Shown: in pieces, positions 1 to 5,233 of the stretch
Layout of the letters: every line of letters starts with the position of its first letter
Position numbering within the stretch: position 1 is the stretch's first letter
Assembly: GCA_045805605.1 (NCBI GenBank)
Contig: JBJMKX010000094.1
Location: 1 to 6,113 of the forward strand
From: DATBDE01 sp045805605
Lineage (GTDB): Bacteria; Actinomycetota; Thermoleophilia; Solirubrobacterales; Solirubrobacteraceae
DNA length: 6,113 nt
Reading direction: 5' to 3'
Translations under genes and position numbers: made by a program
Notes under the pieces: model-generated
Told to the model about the DNA's origin: nothing
Databases searched by the model: none
The model's input: only the letters and a program-made list of their open reading frames with translations

Positions 1-203
1 GTCATGGCGATCCCGGGTTGCGCCGCGATCGCCCGGATCTCCTGCGGCGGCTGGAGGATATGCCTCCCGTCCGGCGCCCAGAGCTCGGCGATCATCGGCC
101 GGCGCTGGTCGGCATCGGACTCGTTCCAGAGCGCGACGTACTTCTCCGCCAACTCGGCCGCGCTCCGCGATGAGATCTCGACGAAAGCCGGTGTATCGGT
201 CAT
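1..203 (-). CDS. SnoaL/NTF2-like family protein, N-terminal part (runs off the left edge)
   Basis: Reading the minus strand from the ATG at 203-201 gives 67 codons with no stop before the edge, so the C-terminus is missing. The protein begins MTDTPAFVEISSRSAAEL and continues through AEKYVALWNESDADQRR and IAELWAPDGRHI. The helix with YVALWNESDADQR followed by LWAPDG is the usual opening of small SnoaL/NTF2-like alpha+beta-cone proteins, which include polyketide cyclases, isomerases and many uncharacterised dimers. The start is well supported: GGAGG (complement of 210-214) lies 6 nt before the ATG. The gene is divergent from the XRE regulator at 346, and the shared upstream region carries operator-like repeats, so that regulator may control it. 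The family assignment is from sequence pattern. The substrate cannot be told, because the pocket residues lie mostly in the missing part. Confidence 0.8.
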   Translation of the reverse strand, partial: MTDTPAFVEISSRSAAELAEKYVALWNESDADQRRPMIAELWAPDGRHILQPPQEIRAIAAQPGIAM

Positions 204-209
204 CGGTTA

Positions 210-214
210 CCTCC
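210..214 (-). promoter_or_regulatory. Ribosome binding site of the NTF2-like gene
   Basis: The minus strand reads GGAGG, 6 nt upstream of the ATG at 203-201. It is a perfect Shine-Dalgarno core and fixes the start of the leftward gene. Confidence 0.75.
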
Positions 215-226
215 GTTGATCGTCTG

Positions 227-243
227 GTTGCTTGCCTTGCAAC
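227..243. promoter_or_regulatory. Operator-like inverted repeat, copy 1 (GTTGC-N7-GCAAC)
   Basis: Perfect 5-bp arms GTTGC (227-231) and GCAAC (239-243) are separated by 7 nt. The geometry and the consensus RTTRC-N7-GYAAY are shared with the copy at 270-286, whose centre is 43 bp away, about four helical turns. It lies in the divergent region between the NTF2-like gene and the XRE regulator. That it is the operator of the neighbouring regulator is inference. Confidence 0.4.
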
Positions 244-269
244 GGTCCCGGAGGGAGGGCCGCGCGTCG

Positions 270-286
270 ATTACCTCTCGTGTAAT
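270..286. promoter_or_regulatory. Operator-like inverted repeat, copy 2 (ATTAC-N7-GTAAT)
   Basis: Perfect 5-bp arms ATTAC (270-274) and GTAAT (282-286) flank a 7-nt spacer. The geometry matches the repeat at 227-243. The right arm is also the left end of the near-palindrome at 282-301, so two proteins or two dimers could compete here. It lies about 60-76 bp before the GTG of the XRE gene. Confidence 0.45.
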
Positions 287-301
287 GCCGGCCGGCGTTA
301 C
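282..301. promoter_or_regulatory. 20-bp near-perfect palindrome
   Basis: GTAATGCCGGCCGGCGTTAC equals its own reverse complement except at one symmetric pair (T at 286 opposite G at 297). The core GCCGGCCGGC (287-296) is perfectly palindromic. Its place in the divergent promoter region suggests a protein-binding site rather than a terminator, since no T-run follows. GC-rich cores of this kind also arise by chance in such DNA, but the AT-containing ends GTAA/TTAC make chance less likely. Confidence 0.4.
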
Positions 302-332
302 CGCCGAGGAATGGAACCCGAGCGGACGCCGC

Positions 333-338
333 TAACGT
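333..338 (+). promoter_or_regulatory. Possible -10 element of a leaderless promoter for the XRE gene
   Basis: TAACGT fits the actinobacterial -10 pattern TANNNT and ends 7 nt before the GTG at 346. The transcript would then begin at or next to the start codon. No Shine-Dalgarno core lies in the usual place before 346, which agrees with leaderless initiation. No good -35 is visible. Confidence 0.35.
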
Positions 339-345
339 CAATCGG

Positions 346-1149
346 GTGGTCGTCCAGACCGAGCAGGAGCCCCAGACCGCGGGCGAGCTGATCCGCTTCT
401 GGCGCACGCGACGCGGCCTCAGCCAACTCGAGCTGTCCCTGGACGCGAACGTCTCGACCAAGCACCTGAGCTTCGTCGAGACCGGCCGGTCCAGACCGAG
501 TCGCCAGCTCCTCGTCCAGCTGGCCCAGCACCTCGATCTCCCGATCAGCGAGCGCAATCGCCTGCTGCTCGCGGGCGGCTTCGCGCCTCCCTATCTGGAG
601 CTGCCCTACGACGGGGAGGTGATGCAGCCGCTGCGGGAGTCGCTCGAGCGGCTGCTCGAGGCGCACGAGCCGAACCCGGCTTTGATCGTCGACGGGCTCT
701 GGAACCTGATCGAGTCCAATCGAGCCGCGTCGCTTCTCTGGGACGGCGTCGACCCTGAGCTCCTCGCGCCACCCATCAACATGCTCCGCCTCGGCGTTCA
801 CCCGGGCGGCCTGCCGCGGATCTCGTCGATGACCGCCGCGTGCAACGCGCCGCTGATTCACCGGCTGAAGCGGAGGAGCCGCGAGGACGCCGATCCCGCC
901 CTCGCCAAGCTCATCGAGGAGGTCGAGGCCTATCTCCCCGGCGAGCCGCCGGCGGGCCCCGCCACCCAGCCGGTCGTCTCGCTCAGGCTGCAGACCCCTC
1001 TCGGCCAGGTCGAGCTGTTCACGGTCATCGCCACCCTCGGAGCCCCGCTCGACGTCACAGCCGCGAACCTCGCGATCGAGACTTTCCTGCCCATGAACCC
1101 CGAGAGCGCAGCGCGGCTCGCTGAACTCAGCGCGCCCCGATCTGCCTGA
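346..1149 (+). CDS. XRE-family transcription regulator with MmyB-like ligand-binding domain
   Basis: The protein has 267 residues. Residues about 13-67 form a Cro/C1-type helix-turn-helix: GELIRFWRTRRGLSQLEL, then VSTKHLSFVETGRSRPSR (the recognition-helix region), then a helix ending SERNRLLLAGGF. Residues about 95-265 match the MmyB-like, PAS-related ligand-binding domain of actinobacterial XRE regulators, with landmarks PALIVDGLWNLIESNRAA, NMLRLGVHPGGLP and a closing FTVIATLGAPLDVTAANLAIETF. It should be a cytoplasmic DNA-binding regulator sensing a small ligand, possibly a fatty acid by analogy with MmyB. GTG at 346 is the only usable start: the in-frame stop at 283-285 leaves no other ATG, GTG or TTG between, and the HTH begins 12 residues in, as usual. 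The divergent NTF2-like gene and the repeats between them suggest local regulation and autoregulation. Regulator type is confident; ligand and targets are unknown. Confidence 0.93.
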   Translation: MVVQTEQEPQTAGELIRFWRTRRGLSQLELSLDANVSTKHLSFVETGRSRPSRQLLVQLAQHLDLPISERNRLLLAGGFAPPYLELPYDGEVMQPLRESLERLLEAHEPNPALIVDGLWNLIESNRAASLLWDGVDPELLAPPINMLRLGVHPGGLPRISSMTAACNAPLIHRLKRRSREDADPALAKLIEEVEAYLPGEPPAGPATQPVVSLRLQTPLGQVELFTVIATLGAPLDVTAANLAIETFLPMNPESAARLAELSAPRSA

Positions 1150-1268
1150 GCACGCGCACTCATACCCCGCCCGGGCCGCTATCGCCGCCGCGACGAAGCC
1201 CGCCCCGGTGGTGATCGCCGATCCGTGCAAACAGGTCCGCTGCCTTGACGGCCTGGTACAAGACAGCG

Positions 1269-1290
1269 CGCTCGTCTGCTAGACGAAGCG
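1269..1290. repeat. Bulged hairpin downstream of the XRE gene
   Basis: CGCTCGTCT (1269-1277) can pair with AGACG-A-AGCG (1281-1290) around a GCT loop, giving a 9-bp stem with one bulged A at 1286. The following bases are C-rich with only three T, so it is at best a weak terminator for the regulator gene ending at 1149. It supports placing the start of the next gene after 1290. Confidence 0.3.
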
Positions 1291-1310
1291 GCTCCCCCTT
1301 TGGCCGCGGA

Positions 1311-1517
1311 TTGACGATCCAGGTCCACCGCCCACCGGACGCCCGCAGTAACGAACGGCCACGGCCGACATGGAGCATGGTCGCGGTGATCACCGCCGTG
1401 TTGACCGGCTCAACAGTCGGCCTGCTCGCCGCGGTGCTCTCCGACCACTCTCTCGGCTGGGCGCTTGCGGCGGGGGCCTTCGTCGCGCTAGGCGCGCTGG
1501 CCTCACTTATGCGCTAG
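1311..1517 (+). CDS. Small membrane protein of unknown function
   Basis: From the TTG at 1311 this reads 68 residues: a polar, proline/arginine-rich segment (VHRPPDARSNERPRPTW) and then two hydrophobic stretches. These are MVAVITAVLTGSTVGLLAAV and, after the short turn SDHSLG, WALAAGAFVALGALASLM. This predicts two membrane helices joined by a tight loop, with the N-terminal tail probably cytoplasmic. The start is uncertain. The frame is open from a TTG at 1245 (90 residues), and an ATG at 1377 would give only the 46-residue hydrophobic part. None has a clear Shine-Dalgarno site. 1311 is chosen because it keeps the polar tail and avoids the hairpin at 1269-1290. I do not recognise the family. 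The hydrophobic part looks like a genuine product, but a spurious frame cannot be excluded. Confidence 0.45.
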   Translation: MTIQVHRPPDARSNERPRPTWSMVAVITAVLTGSTVGLLAAVLSDHSLGWALAAGAFVALGALASLMR

Positions 1518-1634
1518 CAGCGACTCCAGTGGCAGCGCGCCGGCGCGCAGCCATTCATCGCCAAAGAAGCGGGCGAGGCCGATGCGTGACTCGTAGGAAA
1601 GGGTCGCCGGCTCGCGTCCGGCACCGCCCGCCAT
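1503..1634 (-). pseudogene. Possible short gene or gene remnant, unrecognised
   Basis: The minus-strand frame ending in TGA at 1505-1503 gives a coding-like tail, TLSYESRIGLARFFGDEWLR then AGALPLESLLAHK. Third codon positions are mostly G or C, as in the real genes here. An ATG at 1634 would give a 43-residue protein, but it has no Shine-Dalgarno site. The frame stays open to 1913, where composition is less convincing. The last 15 bp overlap the end of the opposing small membrane gene. It may be the C-terminal remnant of a decayed gene or a chance frame. No family is recognised. Confidence 0.2.
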
Positions 1635-1847
1635 GCCGGACCGCGCACGGGCGACCTCGTTTGGGGCGTCAGGAGCGCGCAGATCTACTCCCCGGCGGTC
1701 GCGGCGATCAGCCCAGGAGCACGCGGCCGAAGTCGACGTACCGCCGGACCGCGTCCGAGGCGCCTCCCTCTCGCCCGTCTGAGCCCGCGGCTCTCCCCCA
1801 CAGAAAAGCGTCTCCACGGTACGATTTGTGAAGACCGCTCCGACGTC

Positions 1848-1884
1848 CGAGAGCGCCTGCCCAGGCGCCCAACTTCCGCTCTCG
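1848..1884. repeat. Nested inverted repeats able to form a stem structure
   Basis: An outer pair CGAGAGCG (1848-1855) and CGCTCTCG (1877-1884) is perfectly complementary over 8 bp. An inner pair GCGCCT (1853-1858) and AGGCGC (1863-1868) closes a GCCC loop and shares three bases with the outer arm. They could stack as an outer CGAGA/TCTCG stem with an inner 6-bp hairpin and an 11-nt bulge, or form as alternatives. There is no T-run on either side, so its role as a terminator, RNA element or binding site is open. Confidence 0.35.
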
Positions 1885-2101
1885 CCGGCGACAGCACGCG
1901 CCAGCCGACGCACGACCCCGACTAGTTCTGCTCGTCCGAGCCGCTAGCGACCTCGGCTTGGATCAGACGCGTGCTCCTCCCGCAATGCGAACTCGACGCA
2001 GAGTGTTCCCTCGCATGGAAAGCGGCGCTCTCGGTCACGGTGGTCGTCGCGGCCCGGCGAGGCTCGACTTTGCCGGGCTGCTGTCGGTCTGGTGTGGCCG
2101 C

Positions 2102-2130
2102 TTGTTAGGCGCGAGAGGCACGAGTACGGT
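2102..2130 (+). promoter_or_regulatory. Candidate promoter of the epoxide hydrolase gene
   Basis: TTGTTA (2102-2107, four of six matches to TTGACA) and TACGGT (2125-2130, TANNNT type) are separated by exactly 17 bp. Transcription would start near 2137, giving an untranslated leader of about 43 nt that contains the ribosome site at 2170-2174. It is the best -35/-10 pair I noticed by eye before this gene. Confidence 0.4.
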
Positions 2131-2169
2131 GCTGGGAGGTCGCCGAACATAAGCGGCCAAACCAGGACC

Positions 2170-2174
2170 GGAGG
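2170..2174 (+). promoter_or_regulatory. Ribosome binding site that points to an ACG start
   Basis: GGAGG is followed by 5 nt and then ACG at 2180-2182, in frame with the epoxide hydrolase. No ATG, GTG or TTG lies in this frame between the stop at 2150-2152 and the GTG at 2321, so this site decides the start at 2180. Confidence 0.65.
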
Positions 2175-2179
2175 TCGTT

Positions 2180-3391
2180 ACGAGCACCACCAGCGCAACC
2201 GCCAACGAGATCCGTCCCTTCAACGTTGACGTTCCCGATGAGGCCCTCCAGGACCTCCGTCGACGCATCGCTGCCACGAACTGGCCCGAGAAGGAGACCG
2301 TCGCGGATCAATCCCAGGGCGTGCCGCTCGCGATGGTTAAGGAGCTGGCGGACTATTGGAGGACGGACTACGAGTGGCGCAAGTGCGAGGCGAAATTGAA
2401 CGCCCTGCCGCAATTCATGACCGAGATCGACGGCCTCGACATCCACTTCATCCACGTCAAGTCCGATCACCAAGACGCGTTGCCGCTCATCGTCAATCAC
2501 GGATGGCCCGGGTCGATTATCGAGCAGCTGAAGATCGTCGATCGACTGACCGACCCGACGGCATACGACGCGAGCGCATCGGACGGATTCGATGTGGTGA
2601 TTCCGTCGATGCCCGGCTACGGGTTCTCGGGCAAGCCGACAAGTACCGGCTGGGGCCCCGAGCGGATGGCTCGAGCATGGGCAGAGCTGATGAAGCGACT
2701 TGGCTACGGCCGCTACGTCGCCCAAGGCGGCGACTGGGGGGCCTTCGTCGTCGACCAGATGGGCTTGCAGGCACCGGAGGGTTTGCTCGCCATCCACACC
2801 AACATGCCGGCCACCGTTCCAGCTGACGTCGACGAGGCTCTCCAAGCCGGGCGCCCGCCGCCATCCGATCTCTCAGCCGAGGAACGACGCGCCTATGCGC
2901 AGTTGGAAAGGACGTTCATGCAGGTCGAGTACGCCAGGTACATGGCGGCGCGACCGCAGACCCTGTACGGGATCGCCGATTCGCCCGTCGGCCTAGCGGC
3001 CTGGCTTCTCGACCACAACGATGCTGACGGGCAGCCAGCCGCGGCGGTCGTCGACGCTCTGAACCGGACCACCAGCGACACCGGCGAACTGACCCGTGAC
3101 GAGGTCCTCGACAACATCACGCTCTATTGGCTGACGAAGACGGGGGTCTCTGCGTCCCGTCTCTACTGGGAGTACAAGGGCGGCTTCTTCAACGCCAAGG
3201 GCGTCTCCATCCCCGTGGCGGTGAGCGTCTTTCCCGGCGAGCAATACGAGGCGCCGCGCAGCTGGACTGAGCGCGCCTATCCCAAACTCCTCCACTACAA
3301 CAAGGTCGCGAAGGGCGGCCACTTCGCTGCCTGGGAGCAGCCGCAGCTCTTCTCCGAGGAAGTCCGGGCGGCGTTCAGATCACTGCACTAG
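2180..3391 (+). CDS. Epoxide hydrolase (EHN domain plus alpha/beta-hydrolase fold) with an ACG start
   Basis: The protein has 403 residues if read from ACG at 2180. Residues about 10-95 form the EHN domain of microsomal/juvenile-hormone-type epoxide hydrolases (EIRPFNVDVPDEALQDLRRR, NWPEKETV, SQGVPLAMVKELADYWRTDY). The alpha/beta-hydrolase core follows: oxyanion motif HGWPG (107-111), SMPGYGFSGKP, nucleophile Asp185 in GGDWG, lid region RPQTLYGIADSPVG, Tyr329 in SRLYWE, acidic Glu354 in FPGEQYEAP, and catalytic His381 in GGHFAAWEQP. All the key residues of an active enzyme are present. It should hydrolyse an epoxide to a vicinal diol through an ester on Asp185; the substrate is unknown. Starting at the GTG at 2321 would remove 47 residues and break the EHN domain. 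The ribosome site at 2170-2174 supports 2180, so an original ATG probably became ACG, or the base is a sequencing error. Function is confident; expression level is not. Confidence 0.92.
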   Translation, partial: TSTTSATANEIRPFNVDVPDEALQDLRRRIAATNWPEKETVADQSQGVPLAMVKELADYWRTDYEWRKCEAKLNALPQFMTEIDGLDIHFIHVKSDHQDALPLIVNHGWPGSIIEQLKIVDRLTDPTAYDASASDGFDVVIPSMPGYGFSGKPTSTGWGPERMARAWAELMKRLGYGRYVAQGGDWGAFVVDQMGLQAPEGLLAIHTNMPATVPADVDEALQAGRPPPSDLSAEERRAYAQLERTFMQVEYARYMAARPQTLYGIADSPVGLAAWLLDHNDADGQPAAAVVDALNRTTSDTGELTRDEVLDNITLYWLTKTGVSASRLYWEYKGGFFNAKGVSIPVAVSVFPGEQYEAPRSWTERAYPKLLHYNKVAKGGHFAAWEQPQLFSEEVRAAFRSLH

Positions 3392-3418
3392 TCGGCGCCC
3401 ATCCTCAACATCTCCGGT

Positions 3419-3447
3419 TGGACGGGAAGCGAGCGGTATTCCGTCCA
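3419..3447 (+). terminator. Hairpin after the epoxide hydrolase gene, possible weak terminator
   Basis: TGGACGG (3419-3425) pairs with CCGTCCA (3441-3447). A G-T wobble and one A-T extend the stem to 9 bp with an 11-nt loop. It starts 28 bp after the stop codon at 3391. No T-run follows, so termination would be of the stem-only kind common in high-GC bacteria. Confidence 0.35.
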
Positions 3448-3532
3448 TTGCGAGCGTGTCGCGAGCCTTTTCGTAACGCCTGCTTCCACGCAGAGCAGCG
3501 ACCACGGCAAGCGACGCAGTGCGATGGTGGAT

Positions 3533-3538
3533 TACGCT
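3533..3538 (+). promoter_or_regulatory. Possible -10 element of a leaderless promoter
   Basis: TACGCT fits TANNNT and ends 6 nt before the ATG at 3545. That start codon lacks a Shine-Dalgarno site. The arrangement matches the one before the XRE regulator and suggests a leaderless transcript independent of the epoxide hydrolase. No clear -35 is seen. Confidence 0.35.
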
Positions 3539-3544
3539 CTGTGA

Positions 3545-3859
3545 ATGAGTCCTACCGCGACCCTTGTTATGTGGTTTCAACTGCGCTCCCCGGAGCTGGC
3601 CGGGGACTTTGAGCGTGTGATGGCGGGCGATCGCGACGTCGTGCGCGGGTCGCTGGACACGGTGTCGGACTGGCGTCTTATGCGGCCGGCGGACGTCCCC
3701 GGACAGGCGATCGATCAAGCCGACTACGTGCTGCTCGCTGAGATCGTCGAAGTGGAGCGCTGGGAGCAACAGGCGAGCGAACTCGTCGAGCGCTTGGCGG
3801 ACGACTTTGAGCACCTCCTCTCGAGCCGGGGGATGCTCGTCGTGCGTCCCGTGCTTTGA
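3545..3859 (+). CDS. Small conserved-type protein, probable dimeric alpha/beta-barrel fold, function unknown
   Basis: The protein has 104 residues and no signal peptide or membrane helix. It opens with a beta strand (TLVMWFQLRS) and a helix (ELAGDFERVMAGDRDVVRGS). Then come DTVSDWRLMRP, a strand ADYVLLAEIVEVERWEQQ, a long acidic helix (ASELVERLADDFEHLLSS) and a final strand GMLVVRPVL. This beta-alpha-beta-beta-alpha-beta order, with xxLLAEIVEVERWE in the middle, resembles ferredoxin-like dimeric alpha/beta-barrel proteins such as EthD, Dabb and monooxygenase-like families. I cannot assign a specific one. The start at 3545 precedes the first strand by 5 residues; an ATG at 3569 would cut into it. 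It lies 153 bp after the epoxide hydrolase in the same direction, with a hairpin and a possible own promoter between them. Confidence 0.75.
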   Translation: MSPTATLVMWFQLRSPELAGDFERVMAGDRDVVRGSLDTVSDWRLMRPADVPGQAIDQADYVLLAEIVEVERWEQQASELVERLADDFEHLLSSRGMLVVRPVL

Positions 3860-4180
3860 CGTGGTGGCGTCGGTCGTAGCGGCACAGAAAGCTGACATGA
3901 GCACGGCTCGCTACCCCCACCGCTCCCGCGGACCCTAACCAAACCCGCCCACACCGCACTTGACCGAGGGTCCGCAATTGAGCGCATGCCAGCCTTTCGT
4001 TGGGTCCTTCGGCCCTCGCCGGCGTTCGGCCAGCCTTCGGGCGACGAGGCCGCGGCCGACCGGCAGGTCAGCGAGTACGTCATGGTGTCCAGCAGGGCTG
4101 CCGGTCCTCGAGAACGCGACTGTCTGCACGCAGCCCGGGATTCCGTTTCAGCCTTCATTGACGCCGACTGCGGAATTCTC

Positions 4181-4220
4181 GCCCGGTCCTTTGGGCCGCG
4201 ACTTCTCCACGGGGCCGGGC
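4181..4220. repeat. Alternative stem structures upstream of the alpha/beta hydrolase
   Basis: GCCCGGTCC (4181-4189) can pair with GGGCCGGGC (4212-4220), with one T-G wobble, around a 22-nt loop. A shorter hairpin GGTCC-TTT-GGGCC (4185-4197) uses the same left arm and would exclude the long one. The pattern is attenuator-like on paper, but no leader peptide or terminator T-run accompanies it, and GC-rich DNA yields such stems by chance. Confidence 0.25.
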
Positions 4221-4331
4221 CGCCGTGTCGCGCCTCGGTGTCCAGGCTACGGTCGTCCGGGCGCTTCGGCGTGGGCGATCCTCTCACGCACGCGCGCGAG
4301 ACAAGGTCGCCGCGGCCCGAAAACCCGTTCC

Positions 4332-4340
4332 TGTTAGCGT
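4332..4340 (+). promoter_or_regulatory. Candidate extended -10 promoter of the alpha/beta hydrolase gene
   Basis: TGT-TAGCGT fits the extended -10 pattern TGN-TANNNT. Transcription would start near 4347, leaving a leader of about 37 nt with the ribosome site at 4373-4379. No -35 is recognisable, which extended -10 promoters can tolerate. Confidence 0.35.
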
Positions 4341-4383
4341 CACGCGTACTCGCGCGTTTGGGCCCTACGACAGAGGAGAAGCC

Positions 4384-5214
4384 ATGACCCCCGAGGCTTC
4401 CGCACCGCCCGTCGTCCTCATCCATGGCCTCTGGCTAACCCCGCGCAGCTGGGAGGGCTGGAAGGAGCGCTTCGAGAACCGCGGCCACCGGGTGCTCACC
4501 CCCGCCTGGCCGCACATGGAGGGCGAGGTGGAGGAGCTGCGCCGCGACCCTTCGCCGATGAACGGGCTCGGCGTGACCGAGATCGTCGACCACTACGACG
4601 CGATCGTCCGCGGACTCGACGAGGCACCGATCATCATGGGGCATTCGTTCGGAGGCCTCATCACGGAGCTGCTGCTCGACCGCGGCCTGGGCGCCGCAGG
4701 CGTGGGCGTCTCGCCTGCCCAGATCAAGGGCGTGCTGCGGCTCCCGCCCGCTCAGATCCGCGTGACCACGGCCGTGCTCGGAAACCCCGCCAACAAGAAC
4801 CGGACCGTGGAGCTCAGCCCGAAGCAGTTCCACTACGCGTTCACCAACGCGCTCATGACCGACGAGGAAGCACAAGCGGCCTACGACCGCTACGAGGTCC
4901 CCGGTCCCGGGCGCGTACTCTTCCAGGCGGCGTTCGCGAACTTCAATCCGAACGCAGCGACCAAGGTCGACGTCCACAAGGACGACCGTCCGCCGCTGCT
5001 GGTGATCGGCAACTCGGAGGACCACACGGTGCCGGCGTCGGTCGCAAGGGAAGCGGCGCATCGGCTAGCCAAGTCAAAGGCGGTCGTGGACTACAAGGAG
5101 TTCATCGGCCGGCCGCACTTCACCGCCGGAGCGCCCGGCTGGGAAGAGGTCGCCGACTACGCGCTCGACTGGGCGATGCGCCACGTCGGCTCGCGGGAGC
5201 CGGTCACGGACTAA
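4384..5214 (+). CDS. Alpha/beta-fold hydrolase (serine hydrolase, esterase/lipase-like)
   Basis: The protein has 276 residues with no signal peptide, so it is probably cytoplasmic. All elements of the fold and triad are visible: first strand and oxyanion loop VVLIHGLWLTPRSWEGW (His14-Gly15), nucleophile elbow IIMGHSFGG with Ser88, acid Asp213 in VIGNSEDHTVP, and catalytic His245 in GRPHFTAG. The region between about 110 and 190 (LPPAQIRVTTAVLGNP, ELSPKQFHYAFTNALMTDEE, RVLFQAAFANF) is the cap and likely sets substrate choice, which cannot be read from sequence. The start at 4384 is preceded by AGAGGAGA (4372-4379), and the conserved fold begins 9 residues in. The GTG at 4225 in the same frame is not favoured. 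It stands alone between a gene-free stretch and convergent genes, with its own promoter candidate. Confidence 0.93.
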   Translation: MTPEASAPPVVLIHGLWLTPRSWEGWKERFENRGHRVLTPAWPHMEGEVEELRRDPSPMNGLGVTEIVDHYDAIVRGLDEAPIIMGHSFGGLITELLLDRGLGAAGVGVSPAQIKGVLRLPPAQIRVTTAVLGNPANKNRTVELSPKQFHYAFTNALMTDEEAQAAYDRYEVPGPGRVLFQAAFANFNPNAATKVDVHKDDRPPLLVIGNSEDHTVPASVAREAAHRLAKSKAVVDYKEFIGRPHFTAGAPGWEEVADYALDWAMRHVGSREPVTD

Positions 5215-5233
5215 CTCGACAGCTTGGTCAATG

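Larger units (their letters stand above)
1518..2179. other. 662-bp stretch without a convincing intact gene
   Basis: No frame here combines a start, a ribosome site and a recognisable protein. Coding-like pieces appear in different minus-strand frames: the tail described at 1503-1634, a piece ending RRYVDFGRVLLG at a stop near 1709-1711, GAVFTNRTVETLFCGG near 1790-1840, and CVEFALREEH beside LIQAEVASGSDEQN (stop near 1921-1923). That pattern suggests decayed minus-strand coding sequence, but every piece is short and unmatched. The stretch also has nested inverted repeats at 1848-1884 and, near its right end, a promoter-like pair of hexamers and the ribosome site of the epoxide hydrolase. Confidence 0.5.
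3860..4383. other. 524-bp stretch without a convincing gene
   Basis: Open frames exist on both strands, as expected at this GC content, but none shows a recognisable domain, consistent third-position bias or a ribosome site. The frame of the following hydrolase is open back to a GTG at 4225, but that extension reads as arginine-rich filler. The stretch holds a stem structure at 4181-4220 and, near its right end, an extended -10-like element and the hydrolase ribosome site. Confidence 0.5.

Noticed and set aside
298..1230. 310-residue open frame on the minus strand opposite the XRE regulator
   Set aside because: It is antisense to a clearly recognisable gene, has no known domain and is rich in Arg, Gly and Glu, as expected of a mirror frame in GC-rich coding DNA.
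1197..1330. tRNA-like impression around the hairpin at 1269-1290
   Set aside because: There is no T-loop GGTTCRA motif, no acceptor stem pairing and no proper anticodon arm.
2321..2323. GTG start for the epoxide hydrolase
   Set aside because: It would remove 47 residues including most of the EHN domain, and it has no ribosome site. The ACG at 2180 fits better.
2105..2845. 246-residue minus-strand open frame opposite the epoxide hydrolase
   Set aside because: It is antisense to a gene with all its catalytic motifs, and neither a ribosome site nor a recognisable domain was seen.
3849..3906. Inverted repeat CCGTGCT and AGCACGG around the end of the 104-residue gene
   Set aside because: The arms are only 7 bp and lie 44 nt apart, too weak to call a terminator.
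4225..4383. Upstream GTG start for the alpha/beta hydrolase, adding 53 residues
   Set aside because: The extension is Arg-rich without structure, while the ATG at 4384 has a strong ribosome site and suits the fold.
3724..4425. 233-residue minus-strand open frame across the 3860-4383 stretch
   Set aside because: Low-complexity Arg/Ser/Gly composition and no recognisable motif. It also runs into both flanking genes on the opposite strand.
4435..5061. 208-residue minus-strand open frame opposite the alpha/beta hydrolase
   Set aside because: It is antisense to an intact hydrolase, and its composition is that of a mirror frame.
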